24,468 nucleotides of DNA from JAQBGV01 sp032128395 (GCA_032128395.1 JAQBGV010000239.1:1-24468); one strand, 5' to 3'. Numbered from the stretch's first letter, positions 7,070 through 14,448 are shown. The notes: generated from the letters alone by a model not told the origin. Translations and numbers: made by a program.

Positions 7070-7491
7070 GTCGGATCTCCCGGAAGCTGTTCGAGCGACG
7101 CTTGATCGACCTGGTCCTCTCCGGACCCGACGCGGCGCTTCCACCCCGAGCGCAGGACCGCCTGATATTGCTCGTCGCGATCTGCCTCGATCTCGACCGA
7201 CGGCGCGCCTATACCGAGCGCGAGATCGATGCCGTCCTCGAGGTGTGGCCCGACCGTGCGGGGGGGCGTCGCGGGCTCGACCGGGTGACCCTGCGTCGCG
7301 CGCTCGTCGACGAGGGGCTGCTCGTCCGCGACCGCGCCGGGACCGAGTATCGCGTCGCCGGGAACATCCTCGGCGGGCGCTTCGACCCCGCGGTCCTCGA
7401 AATCGATGCGATCGAGTGCCTCGAGGTCGAGCGAGAGGCGCGTGCGATGCGGAAGACGCGGCGCGAGGAGGAGCTCGGGGACTCGTCCTGA
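7066..7491 (+). CDS. DUF2087-like small protein
   Basis: A 141-residue protein whose central part, LPPRAQDRLILLVAIC then RRAYTEREIDAVLEVW and LRRALVDEGLLVRDRAGTEY, matches the pattern of DUF2087, a helical, winged-helix-like domain often found at the end of transcriptional regulators or alone. The role is therefore probably regulatory or nucleic-acid linked, but unproven. The start is TTG at 7066, overlapping the FAD dehydrogenase stop as TTGA with GAGGGAG just upstream, so translation is likely coupled. The C-terminal 30 residues are charged and probably disordered. The TRAP binding-protein gene begins 25 bp later on the same strand. Confidence 0.72.
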   Translation: MSRISRKLFERRLIDLVLSGPDAALPPRAQDRLILLVAICLDLDRRRAYTEREIDAVLEVWPDRAGGRRGLDRVTLRRALVDEGLLVRDRAGTEYRVAGNILGGRFDPAVLEIDAIECLEVEREARAMRKTRREEELGDSS

Positions 7492-7516
7492 CAGCGGCTG
7501 AAGAAGGGATCGAGCG

Positions 7517-8629
7517 GTGGAACGCCGGCAATTCGTGAAAGCTGCTCCGAAGTGGGTGGGGGGCCTCGCACTCGGTGGCCTCGTCGCGGGGTGCTCTCCC
7601 GCGGACCGGGGGAAGGCACCCGCCGGCGTCACGACGAAGCGGCTGCGGTGGCACCTCGTCTCCGACTTCCCCCGCTCGCTCGACACGATCTACGGCGCCG
7701 CCGAGCGGCTCTCGGAGCGGGTCTCGTCGCTGACCGACGGCAACTTCACCATCGTGGTGCACCCCGCGGGCGAGCTGGTCCCCGGTCTGCAGCTCCTAGA
7801 ACCGGTCGGACGGGGGAGCTTCGAGATGGGGCACTCGGCGAGCTACTACTACAAAGGAAAGGAACCGACCCTCCTCTTCGACGCGGCGGTCCCGTTCGGC
7901 CTCACCGCTCGGCAGCACATGGCCTGGCTGCTCGAAGGGGGCGGGCTGGAGAAGATGCGCGAGGTCTTCGCGAACTTCGGCATCCGCAATCTCCCGGGGG
8001 GGAACACCGGAGTGCAGATGGGGGGATGGTTCCGTCGACCGGTGCGTTCGCTCTCCGACCTGAAGGGTCTGAAGATGCGCATCCCCGGGATGGGGGGCGA
8101 GGTGATGGACGCACTCGGGGTCACGGTGCAGGTGCTCCCCGGCGGCGATATCTACCCGGCGCTCGAGCGCGGTGCGATCGACGCGACCGAGTGGGTCGGA
8201 CCGTACGACGACCAGAAGCTCGGCTTCCACAAGGTCGCGAAGTTCTACCACTACCCCGGCTGGTGGGAACCGGGACCGGCCCTGACTTTCTACGTGAACC
8301 AGCTCGCGTGGGATGCGCTGCCGTCGAGCTACCAGTCCGCGCTCGAGGCCGCCTCTCGCGAGGCAGCGCTCGGCATGATGGCGGAGTACGACGCCAAGAA
8401 TCCTCCCGCGCTGAAGGAACTGCTCACCAAGGGAGTCGAATTGGTCCCGTTTCCCGACGACGTGTTGCGCGCCGCGCGAGATGCCACTCGCGAGAAAGTC
8501 GCCGATCTCGTCGGGGAAAATGCGACTTTCCGGAGCGTTTTCGAAGAGTGGAATCGCTTCCGAAAGGACTCGAATGCCTGGTTCTCGACCGCGGAGAAGC
8601 GGTACGCGGATTTCGCGTTCGGGGAGTGA
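7517..8629 (+). CDS. TRAP transporter solute-binding lipoprotein (DctP/TakP type)
   Basis: This 370-residue exported protein would deliver a carboxylate-type solute to a DctQM-type membrane complex. The N-terminus ERRQFVKAA is a twin-arginine motif, followed by a hydrophobic stretch and lipobox LVAGC with the lipidated cysteine at C26, so it is predicted to be a Tat-exported lipoprotein. The body carries DctP-family hallmarks: LKGLKMRIPGMGGEVMDALG, PGGDIYPALERGAIDATEWV and PGWWEPGPALTFYVN, the last two closest to TakP-like binders of 2-oxo acids such as pyruvate (family knowledge; substrate not shown here). The GTG start has AAGGGA upstream. Its presumed partners dctQ and dctM lie immediately downstream but on the other strand, so they are not in one operon. 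Confidence 0.92.
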   Translation: MERRQFVKAAPKWVGGLALGGLVAGCSPADRGKAPAGVTTKRLRWHLVSDFPRSLDTIYGAAERLSERVSSLTDGNFTIVVHPAGELVPGLQLLEPVGRGSFEMGHSASYYYKGKEPTLLFDAAVPFGLTARQHMAWLLEGGGLEKMREVFANFGIRNLPGGNTGVQMGGWFRRPVRSLSDLKGLKMRIPGMGGEVMDALGVTVQVLPGGDIYPALERGAIDATEWVGPYDDQKLGFHKVAKFYHYPGWWEPGPALTFYVNQLAWDALPSSYQSALEAASREAALGMMAEYDAKNPPALKELLTKGVELVPFPDDVLRAARDATREKVADLVGENATFRSVFEEWNRFRKDSNAWFSTAEKRYADFAFGE

Positions 8630-8714
8630 CGGGACCCGCGAAGCGGGAGGTGAATCTTCGGGCTCTACTTCAGAGAGGGGAGACCGGTCGGAACGAGGAA
8701 GAGCAGGATGAGCT
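8630..8714. other. Convergent gap between the TRAP binding-protein and dctM genes
   Basis: An 85-bp tail-to-tail spacer. CCCGC-GAA-GCGGG (8635-8647) directly after the plus-strand stop could form a short hairpin, but no T tract follows on either strand. It is at best a weak terminator. Confidence 0.4.
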
Positions 8715-10040
8715 TCAATCGAGCGGCCACGTCACCACCGCCGGAAACACGATCACGACCACGAGCGCGATCGCCTGGATCACTATGAACGGAACGACCC
8801 CTCGGTAGAGATGCGCAGTCCGCACTTCGGGGGGGCACACCCCCTTCAGGTAGAAGAGGGAGAAACCGAACGGGGGGGTCAGGAACGAGGTCTGCAGGTT
8901 CATCGCGACCATCACTCCGAACCAGGCGGGGTGCACTCCGAATTTGTGGATGAACACCGGTGCGAGGAGCGGCACCACGATGAAGCAAATCTCGAAGAAG
9001 TCGATGAAGAATCCGAGCCCGAAGATCAGGAGATTCGCGACGATGACCGTGCCGACGTACCCGCCGGGAAGACCGGTCAGGAGTCGTTCCACCACCTCGG
9101 CTCCCCCGAAGCCGCGGAAGATCAGCGTGAACGTGGTCGAGCCGACGAGGAGGAACATCACCATGCAAGTGAGTTTCGTCGTCGCCTCCATCGTCTCCCG
9201 CAGGCGGCGCAGCGAGAGGTTTCCCGTGGTCCACGCGAGGAGCACCGCACCGGATGCGCCGAGCGCCCCGGCCTCGGTCGGAGTGGCGACCCCCCAGAAG
9301 ATGCTTCCGAGCACTATCGCGATCAGCGCGAGGGGGGGGATCAGCGCGAAGAGGACGCGACCGGCGAGCTCGCCCCCCGACAGATCACGATCGGCGGGGG
9401 GGAGCGCGGGGGCCTTCTCGGGCCGGAACACCGCCACTCCGATGATGTAGAGCGCGAACATGCCGGCGAGGCAGAGCCCCGGGGTCAGGGCTCCGAGGAA
9501 CAGATCTCCGACCGAGGTCTCGATCTGATCGGCGAGGACCACCAGGACGACGCTCGGGGGGATGATCTGCCCCAACGTGCCGCTCGAGGCGATGACTCCG
9601 GTGGCGAGCTCCTTCGGGTAGCCGTACCGGAGCATCACCGGGAGCGAGATCATCCCCATCGCGACCACCGACGCGCCGACCACCCCGGTCGCCGCGGCGA
9701 GGAGCGCACCGACGAACACCACGGCGAGGGCGAGCCCCCCGCGCAGCGGCCCGAACAGTTGCCCGATCGTCTTCAGGAGCTCCTCGGCGAGCCGGGACTT
9801 CTCGAGCATCGTCCCCATGAAGATGAAGGTCGGGACCGCGAGCAGCACTTGGTTCGACAGGATCCCGTAAATGCGCTCGAAGATCACGCCGAGGTAGGTC
9901 GCGTTGAAGTACCCGAGTTCGATCCCCAGCGCGGCGAAGGCGAGGGAGACCCCGCCGAGCACGAACGCGACCGGGAAGCCGGAGAAGACGAAGAGGAACA
10001 CCACGACGAACATCAGGAGGGGCATCATCGCATCGCTCAC
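8715..10040 (-). CDS. dctM: TRAP transporter large permease (DctM)
   Basis: A 441-residue membrane protein with the many hydrophobic helices of TRAP large subunits, which form the Na+-driven transport domain. Family signatures include FIFMGTMLEKSRLAEELL, ASSGTLGQIIPPSVVLVVLA, LFLGALTPGL, FFIDFFEICFIVVPLLAPV and NLQTSFLTPPFGFSLFYLKG. The start is GTG at 10040: an AGGAGG lies seven bases upstream and the codon overlaps the dctQ stop as GTGA, so the two are probably translationally coupled. ATG at 10028 is an alternative. It runs convergent to the solute-binding-protein gene, from which it is separated by 85 bp. Length is normal for DctM. Confidence 0.94.
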   Translation of the reverse strand: MSDAMMPLLMFVVVFLFVFSGFPVAFVLGGVSLAFAALGIELGYFNATYLGVIFERIYGILSNQVLLAVPTFIFMGTMLEKSRLAEELLKTIGQLFGPLRGGLALAVVFVGALLAAATGVVGASVVAMGMISLPVMLRYGYPKELATGVIASSGTLGQIIPPSVVLVVLADQIETSVGDLFLGALTPGLCLAGMFALYIIGVAVFRPEKAPALPPADRDLSGGELAGRVLFALIPPLALIAIVLGSIFWGVATPTEAGALGASGAVLLAWTTGNLSLRRLRETMEATTKLTCMVMFLLVGSTTFTLIFRGFGGAEVVERLLTGLPGGYVGTVIVANLLIFGLGFFIDFFEICFIVVPLLAPVFIHKFGVHPAWFGVMVAMNLQTSFLTPPFGFSLFYLKGVCPPEVRTAHLYRGVVPFIVIQAIALVVVIVFPAVVTWPLD

Positions 10041-10585
10041 AGCCGCGCCTCCTCGTCCGGAGACGTGCTGGTGGGGCGGCGTCGAATCGCCTCGGCGATC
10101 CCCTGCAGGAGGAGCAGCGCGAATCCGATGGGGATGAGCGGTTTCACCAGGTAGCGAGGCAGCCCTCCCGGATCGGGGGATTGCTCCATGCGCTCGAACG
10201 ACTCCAACACGGGAGCGAAGGAGACCCAGAGGACGACCGCGCAGAACGGCAGGAGCAGGAGCCACACGCCGAGCCGATCGATGGTGAGGCGAGTGGGCGG
10301 CGAGACGCGGTCGTACACGATATCGACGCGGACATGTGCCCGGTGCTTGAGGGTGAACCCACCGCCGAGCAGGAACACCGCGCCGAAGAGGTACCACTGC
10401 AGTTCGAGGTAGGCATTCGAGGAGAGGTCGACCCCGAAGAACCGGCCGGCGTAGCGAACGATCGCGTTGAGGGCCCCGATCGACACGAGCAGCAGGAGGA
10501 GCCAGGAGACGAGGCGCCCGGTCCGCTCGCTGATCGCGTCGACCGTGCGCACGAAGGTCGAGGTGTCCTCGGATTCCTCGGGCAA
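10037..10585 (-). CDS. dctQ: TRAP transporter small permease (DctQ)
   Basis: A 182-residue protein with four predicted transmembrane helices, as expected for the small TRAP subunit that pairs with DctM and docks the solute-binding protein. The segments include LVSWLLLLLVSIGALNAIV, LQWYLFGAVFLLGGGFTL, LGVWLLLLPFCAVVLWV and LIPIGFALLLLQGI; the HRAHVRVDI motif after helix two is characteristic of the family. The start is TTG at 10585 with GAGGGAG eight bases upstream. It leads a two-gene minus-strand unit with dctM. The substrate should follow the neighbouring TakP-like binder if they work together. Confidence 0.9.
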   Translation of the reverse strand: MPEESEDTSTFVRTVDAISERTGRLVSWLLLLLVSIGALNAIVRYAGRFFGVDLSSNAYLELQWYLFGAVFLLGGGFTLKHRAHVRVDIVYDRVSPPTRLTIDRLGVWLLLLPFCAVVLWVSFAPVLESFERMEQSPDPGGLPRYLVKPLIPIGFALLLLQGIAEAIRRRPTSTSPDEEARL

Positions 10586-10686
10586 GATCGCGGCTCCCTC
10601 CTCGGAAGAGCGGCGAGCCTAGCAGCAGGTCAAAAAAGGTTCATCGCGGATTTTCGGCGATGGTCGGATCCACCCACCCACAACAG

Positions 10687-10716
10687 CTGAGATGGAATCC
10701 GCAGTCGCGTTACAAT
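10687..10716 (+). promoter_or_regulatory. Promoter candidate giving a near-leaderless transcript
   Basis: CTGAGA (10687-10692) and TACAAT (10711-10716) are 18 bp apart. The -10 matches five of six consensus bases. Transcription would begin about seven bases later, within two bases of the ATG at 10725, which has no ribosome binding site. Confidence 0.45.
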
Positions 10717-10724
10717 CCCCCGCG

Positions 10725-11594
10725 ATGTCAGACCACGGCTACCAACTCCTCGAATCCGGTAACGGCCGCAAGCTCGAGCGGTTCGGCCCGGTTCTGCTCG
10801 ATCGCCCCGCGACGGCCGCGATCTGGCCCGCTCGCGATCCGGCCGCCTACCGAGAGGCCGATGCGAGGTTCGATCGCGACGCTTCGGGTCGAGGGCGCTG
10901 GCACATCCGCCGCTCCCTCCCCGACCCGTGGACGATGCGCTTCGCCGGGATCACCTGGGGGCTCCGCGCGAACGACTTCGGGCACGTCGGGGTGTTCCCG
11001 GAGCAGGAGTCGAACTGGCACTGGATCACCCAGGAAGTCGAACGCTGCCGCACCGCCGGCCTCGCACCGGAGGTCCTCAACCTCTTCGGTTACACGGGCG
11101 GGAGCACGCTCGCGGCGGCGACCGCCGGTGCGAAGGTGTGTCACGTCGACGCCTCGAAGACCAGCGTGCGCATCGCGCGGGAGAACGCGGAGAGATCGGC
11201 CCTGGGTGACGCGGCCATCCGGTGGATCGTCGAGGATGCGGTGCTGTTCGTCGATCGCGAGATCCGCCGAGGACGGCAGTACCACGGAGTGATCCTCGAC
11301 CCACCGAGCTACGGGCGAGGCCGTCGCGGCGAAGTGTGGCAACTCGAGGAACTCGTGATGGAGCTCCTCGCGAAGTGTCGCCAAGTGATGACCGAGAACC
11401 CGCAGTTCCTCCTCTTCACGGGACACTCGCCGGGATTCACCCCGCTCGTCCTCGCGAACCTGGTCGGTGAGTTGTTCCCCGGTCCGGTCGCGTACGATGA
11501 GATGGTGCTCCCCGCGCTGGACGGTCGACCGCTCCCGAGCGGCGCGAGTGCGCGGTGGAGTGCGGTGGGAACGCCGGACGGAGGCGCTCCTTGA
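10725..11594 (+). CDS. Class I SAM-dependent methyltransferase (RlmI-like C-terminal domain)
   Basis: A 289-residue methyltransferase of the COG1092 group, whose best-known member RlmI modifies C1962 of 23S rRNA; here the N-terminal PUA domain of RlmI is absent. Motif I is VLNLFGYTGGSTLAAA followed by the acidic HVDASKTSV, and the catalytic-region motif is LDPPSYGRG. The opening YQLLESGNGRKLERFGP is typical of this short subfamily. Whether the substrate is rRNA is an inference. The ATG at 10725 is chosen over the in-frame ATG at 10692 because a good -10 element (TACAAT) sits between them, implying a leaderless or very short leader. The next gene, a second RNA methyltransferase, overlaps its stop as TTGA, indicating an operon of RNA-modifying enzymes. 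Confidence 0.87.
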   Translation: MSDHGYQLLESGNGRKLERFGPVLLDRPATAAIWPARDPAAYREADARFDRDASGRGRWHIRRSLPDPWTMRFAGITWGLRANDFGHVGVFPEQESNWHWITQEVERCRTAGLAPEVLNLFGYTGGSTLAAATAGAKVCHVDASKTSVRIARENAERSALGDAAIRWIVEDAVLFVDREIRRGRQYHGVILDPPSYGRGRRGEVWQLEELVMELLAKCRQVMTENPQFLLFTGHSPGFTPLVLANLVGELFPGPVAYDEMVLPALDGRPLPSGASARWSAVGTPDGGAP

Positions 11595-12415
11595 TCGACG
11601 AGGGTCCGATCACCAGCCTACAGAACCCGCGTGTGAAGAGGGTGGTGCGCCTCCGCGACCGCCGGGATCGCGACCGGGACGGACGATTCCTGATCGAGGG
11701 GTACCGAGAGGTGCTCCGCGCGGTCCTGGCGTGCCTCCCGATCGAGGAGCTCTTCACCTGTCGTGGGCTGTACCTCGGCGAGAACGAACCCGCCCTGGTC
11801 GAACGCGCAACGGAGCGGTCGGGAGCCCGGGTGATCGAGGTCGCCGATACGGTATTCCGAAAGATGAGCTATCGAGACCGTCCCGACGGGCTGATCGCGG
11901 TCGCTCCGACCCCCCGGTGGGACCTGGATTCCCTCGCCGAGCGGGCCCCCCTCGGCTCGGCCCCTCTCGTCCTGGTCGCGCAGGCGATCGAAAAGCCCGG
12001 CAACCTCGGCACGATGCTCCGCACCGCGGATGCGGCGGGGGTCGATGCGGTGATCGTCTGCGACAAGACCACCGACATCTGGAACCCGAACGTCGTCCGG
12101 GCGAGCATCGGCACCCTGTTCACCGTCCCGGTCGCGGAAGGGGAGAGCTCCGCGGTCCGCACGTGGCTCCGCGACCGCGGAATCCGGCTCGTCGCCGCGA
12201 CCCCCGACGCGGCGTTGCCCTACTTCGACGCGGACCTCTCCGGTCCGACCGCTGTCGTGATCGGCAGCGAGCAATACGGTCTCGATGCGGAGTGGCTCGA
12301 AGAATGCGAAGAGCGTGTGCAGATCCCGATGGCGGGGGAAGCGGATTCGCTGAACGCCGCGGTGTCCGCCGCGGTCGTCCTCTTCGAAGCGGTGCGGCAG
12401 CGCGCCCCCCGCTGA
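11591..12415 (+). CDS. TrmH/SpoU-family RNA 2'-O-methyltransferase
   Basis: A 274-residue SPOUT methyltransferase that transfers a methyl group to a ribose 2'-OH of tRNA or rRNA. It opens with the short substrate-binding-like domain ITSLQNPRVKRVVRLRDRR and FLIEGYREV. The three SpoU motifs then follow: NLGTMLRTADAAGVDAVI (motif 1, Asn and Arg), VIGSEQYGLD (motif 2) and IPMAGEADSLNAAVSAAV (motif 3). The target RNA is not determinable here. The TTG start at 11591 overlaps the preceding stop as TTGA and has GGAGG upstream, pointing to coupling with the upstream methyltransferase. The gene ends only 19 bp from the convergent amidase gene. Confidence 0.92.
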   Translation: MIDEGPITSLQNPRVKRVVRLRDRRDRDRDGRFLIEGYREVLRAVLACLPIEELFTCRGLYLGENEPALVERATERSGARVIEVADTVFRKMSYRDRPDGLIAVAPTPRWDLDSLAERAPLGSAPLVLVAQAIEKPGNLGTMLRTADAAGVDAVIVCDKTTDIWNPNVVRASIGTLFTVPVAEGESSAVRTWLRDRGIRLVAATPDAALPYFDADLSGPTAVVIGSEQYGLDAEWLEECEERVQIPMAGEADSLNAAVSAAVVLFEAVRQRAPR

Positions 12416-12434
12416 CTTCGGCGCGAGCGGGCCG

Positions 12435-13436
12435 CTACCTCTCCACCTCTCGCAGCGCTCGCTCGATCCGGTCCCAGTCGAACGCGGGACCCGGGTCGAC
12501 CTTGGCGGTCGAACCGTGGAAGTGTCCGATGATGCCAGCGTCACTCCCCGGGCCACCGCCGGCGTAGTCGATCACCGAGGGTACGATCTCGCCGTCGGCG
12601 CCTCGCGGCACGGTCGCGGGGATCGCCGGGAGTATCCGACACAGCGCGATCAGCAGCTTCTCGAGCGCCCGGTATTGCGTGTCGGTGAAGTCGTACTGAT
12701 GCACGGTGCGACCATTCACGGTCCCGGTGTGGAGCGCATCGCTCGCCGGCCGGGCGATGAAATTCGGAGGAAAGCTCGCCGCGAGTTTCTCAGGGTTGAT
12801 GCGGAGCCGCAGGCCATCTTCGACGTACCACTCATCGAGCACGGCGCGGTCGGCGTGCGCACCGATCTGTGCGATCTCGATTCCGATCGATCGGTCGTTC
12901 AGCTCGGCGGCGTGCCAAGCGCGCTCCTTCAGGTCGAGGGTCTGGTAGATCGTGCCGTCGACGTCGAGCAGGAAGTGGCAGGAGAGCCCGCGGATGTCGT
13001 GGAGCACTTCGAAGCATCGCCGCGAGGTCCCGCAGGCGTCGAAGTGCACCACCACCCGGTCGACGACGCGACGCAGGTCCTGGAGGGTCCACCCCTTCTG
13101 CGCGAGACGAATCGAGACGTCGTCGGGGAGCCCTTGCCGAAAACTGTCGTAGCGAGCGAGGCGCCCCGGCTGTTCGACGGGGCCGGTCTCGGCGGGCTCG
13201 AATCGACGGTGGATACGGTATGCGTCGAACCCCCCGGGGTCGTTCCAGAGGATCACCCGCGTCCCGGTGTGGAAGAGGTAGCCGCAGATGCTGACCTCGT
13301 CGCCGGTGCGGATGAGGGTCGTGCCGGGGCGCGGCATGCCCTGACAGGAGCATGCCAGGAGAAAAATGATGGAGAGGAGAGTCAGGATAGGCGGCTTTGA
13401 GAGCGAGCATACTCCCGATCGCTTGTATGTACCCAT
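12435..13436 (-). CDS. N-acetylmuramoyl-L-alanine amidase lipoprotein (Amidase_2)
   Basis: A 333-residue predicted lipoprotein: a hydrophobic stretch ends in lipobox LLAC with C29. The Amidase_2 domain, which cleaves the amide between MurNAc and L-Ala in peptidoglycan, begins near residue 128 with VVVHFDACGTSRRCFEVL (H131) and continues with LSCHFLLDVDGTIYQTLDL, RAWHAAELN (H175), SIGIEI (E187) and, near the C-terminus, GHFHGSTAKVDPGPAFDW, which corresponds to the usual GHxxxxPxRKxDPGPxF zinc-site region. A preceding segment of about 85 residues is not assigned. It is probably anchored in a membrane facing the periplasm and acts in wall turnover. The ATG has GGGGA a few bases upstream. It is convergent with the TrmH gene and divergent from the winged-helix gene. 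Confidence 0.88.
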   Translation of the reverse strand: MGTYKRSGVCSLSKPPILTLLSIIFLLACSCQGMPRPGTTLIRTGDEVSICGYLFHTGTRVILWNDPGGFDAYRIHRRFEPAETGPVEQPGRLARYDSFRQGLPDDVSIRLAQKGWTLQDLRRVVDRVVVHFDACGTSRRCFEVLHDIRGLSCHFLLDVDGTIYQTLDLKERAWHAAELNDRSIGIEIAQIGAHADRAVLDEWYVEDGLRLRINPEKLAASFPPNFIARPASDALHTGTVNGRTVHQYDFTDTQYRALEKLLIALCRILPAIPATVPRGADGEIVPSVIDYAGGGPGSDAGIIGHFHGSTAKVDPGPAFDWDRIERALREVER

Positions 13437-13518
13437 GAATTCCCCTGGGGGGCCTCAGTCTTCCGGAACGCTACGTATGCGGCCTCTGGAGGGGTGAGGC
13501 ATCTGGCATATGTTTAAC

Positions 13519-13547
13519 TTGACAACCGGTGCTCTCGCATTTACCTT
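13519..13547 (+). promoter_or_regulatory. Strong sigma-70-like promoter
   Basis: A perfect consensus -35 TTGACA (13519-13524) is followed after 17 bp by TACCTT (13542-13547). It reads toward the winged-helix gene, with a predicted leader of over 200 nt. The AT-rich inverted repeat CAATTG-TTATT-CAATTG (13608-13624) lies about 55 bp downstream of the likely start. Confidence 0.55.
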
Positions 13548-13607
13548 CAAGGCTGTACTTAGCGGTACACGGACGCCGGCAGGGTACTATCTTGCGAACC
13601 CACCTGC

Positions 13608-13624
13608 CAATTGTTATTCAATTG
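13608..13624. repeat. AT-rich palindrome, possible operator
   Basis: CAATTG is repeated around a five-base centre, giving a 17-bp dyad in an otherwise G+C-rich region, between a consensus promoter and the first start codons. It could be a transcription-factor site; no family is recognised. Confidence 0.4.
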
Positions 13625-13643
13625 TCCGTTCGAGGAGCACGGA

Positions 13644-13742
13644 ATGTCGGCCGACTTTGAAGCGGGCCCACTAGGGCTCCGCGCGCTTCGGCGCGTCTAC
13701 CGTTGGAGTGAGGTCCCCTCGAGGCAGGAGCCATGGAGGTGA
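13644..13742 (+). CDS. Possible 32-residue upstream peptide
   Basis: A short ORF with ATG at 13644 preceded by GAGGAG at an ideal seven-base distance. It encodes a 32-residue Arg-rich peptide that starts MSADFEAGPLGLRALRRVYR. Its TGA (13740-13742) overlaps the in-frame ATG at 13742 of the winged-helix reading frame as TGATG, a typical coupling geometry. It contains a C(TTCG)G-capped hairpin, CGCGC-TTCG-GCGCG (about 13680-13693). No similarity is recognised and there is no run of a single amino acid as in amino-acid attenuators. It may be a leader peptide or chance. Confidence 0.3.
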   Translation: MSADFEAGPLGLRALRRVYRWSEVPSRQEPWR

Positions 13743-13800
13743 TGCGGCCCGGTGACCTACCGGAGTGGCATCATCGTGCGCCTGTCCGACCCCTAGGGGA

Positions 13801-13848
13801 GGAGCTGTCGATGGGACAGCTCCATCGGAGAGGGATGCGTCCGATGGA
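13801..13848 (+). repeat. Two overlapping perfect hairpins at the start of the winged-helix gene
   Basis: GGAGCTGTC (13801-13809) pairs with GACAGCTCC (13815-13823). TCCATCGGA (13821-13829) pairs with TCCGATGGA (13840-13848). Both have nine perfect base pairs and share bases 13821-13823, so they cannot both form completely. They include the ribosome binding sites and the start codons at 13811, 13835 and 13844. Confidence 0.65.
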
Positions 13849-14290
13849 GGTTGAGATCCACAGCTTGGAACAGCTGGACCTCAAACAGCTGCGTCAACTC
13901 GTGGCGCTGAAGGAGAACAGCCGTCAGCTCACGAAGCTCGAGAATCGTCGGCAGAGACTGAAGAGGGAGTTGGAGGACACGGAGCGAGAGATTCGTCAGT
14001 TCCTCGGTCAATACCCGGAGGTCCGCGAGTTCCTCGCGGCGAGCGGAGCGGTGGGAGGTCGTCGCACGACTCCTTCCGGCCGGCGCCCCCGTGGTTGGGT
14101 CCAGGAGCAGGTGCACATGGTCCTCGAGAGCGCAGAAGAGCCGATGACCCCCGCGGAGATCCGCGACCGGGTCGCGGAGCGTCACCCCGAGGAAGCCACC
14201 AAGAATCTCTATCTCGCGATTTTCCAGCACCTCCGTCGTCATGACCAGTTCGCCCAGGACGACAGCGGCGCCTGGCGATTGGTGGATTGA
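13811..14290 (+). CDS. Coiled-coil plus winged-helix (HARE-HTH-like) protein
   Basis: A 159-residue protein from this start. Residues about 15-75 form a charged heptad-rich coiled coil (LDLKQLRQLVALKENSRQL onwards). A basic Gly/Arg linker, GGRRTTPSGRRPRGW, resembles an AT-hook-type DNA contact. The C-terminal 65 residues, VLESAEEPMTPAEIRDRVAE through AWRLVD, fit a winged-helix of the HARE-HTH kind. A dimeric DNA-binding or nucleoid-type role is inferred; no exact family is recognised. The start is uncertain: 13811 has AGGGGAGGAG at six bases, 13844 has GGAGAGGG at nine bases and the most domain-like N-terminus, and 13733/13742 would add about 25 residues. Both good ribosome sites are buried in hairpins. 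A consensus promoter lies 260 bp upstream. Confidence 0.65.
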   Translation: MGQLHRRGMRPMEVEIHSLEQLDLKQLRQLVALKENSRQLTKLENRRQRLKRELEDTEREIRQFLGQYPEVREFLAASGAVGGRRTTPSGRRPRGWVQEQVHMVLESAEEPMTPAEIRDRVAERHPEEATKNLYLAIFQHLRRHDQFAQDDSGAWRLVD

Positions 14291-14305
14291 GGGGGCTGTA
14301 GTCTT

Positions 14306-14448
14306 GAGGGAGCTTTCGCAAAGCCCCCTCTCGCTCGCGGCAAAGCCGCTCCCGATTCACCCACAAACGCCTCGCCTTTGGCTCGGGTTGGTGGAGGGGG
14401 CTTTCTCTGAGCCCCTCTCGCTCGCGGCGGAGCCGCTCCCGATTCGCC
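14306..14448. repeat. Tandem pair of REP-like palindromic repeats
   Basis: Two imperfect direct repeats of about 55-57 bp (14306-14362, 14394-14448). Each contains a first hairpin of GAGGG-type/CCCCT arms and then a second hairpin GCGGC-nnn-GCCGC with loop AAA in copy 1 and GGA in copy 2, followed by TCCCGATTC. The shared core CTCTCGCTCGCGGC is identical. Paired, hairpin-forming intergenic units are the layout of REP/BIME elements. Whether they recur elsewhere in the genome cannot be seen here. Confidence 0.6.

Noticed and set aside
5186..7762. Minus-strand open frame of about 858 codons
   Set aside because: Arg/Pro/Gly-rich shadow of the FAD dehydrogenase, DUF2087 and solute-binding-protein genes, all of which have clear family motifs.
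8811..10154. Long plus-strand open frame of about 447 codons opposite dctM and dctQ
   Set aside because: Very rich in Glu, Asp, Arg and His, with no domain. It is the antisense of the clear TRAP permease genes, a usual artefact in G+C-rich DNA.
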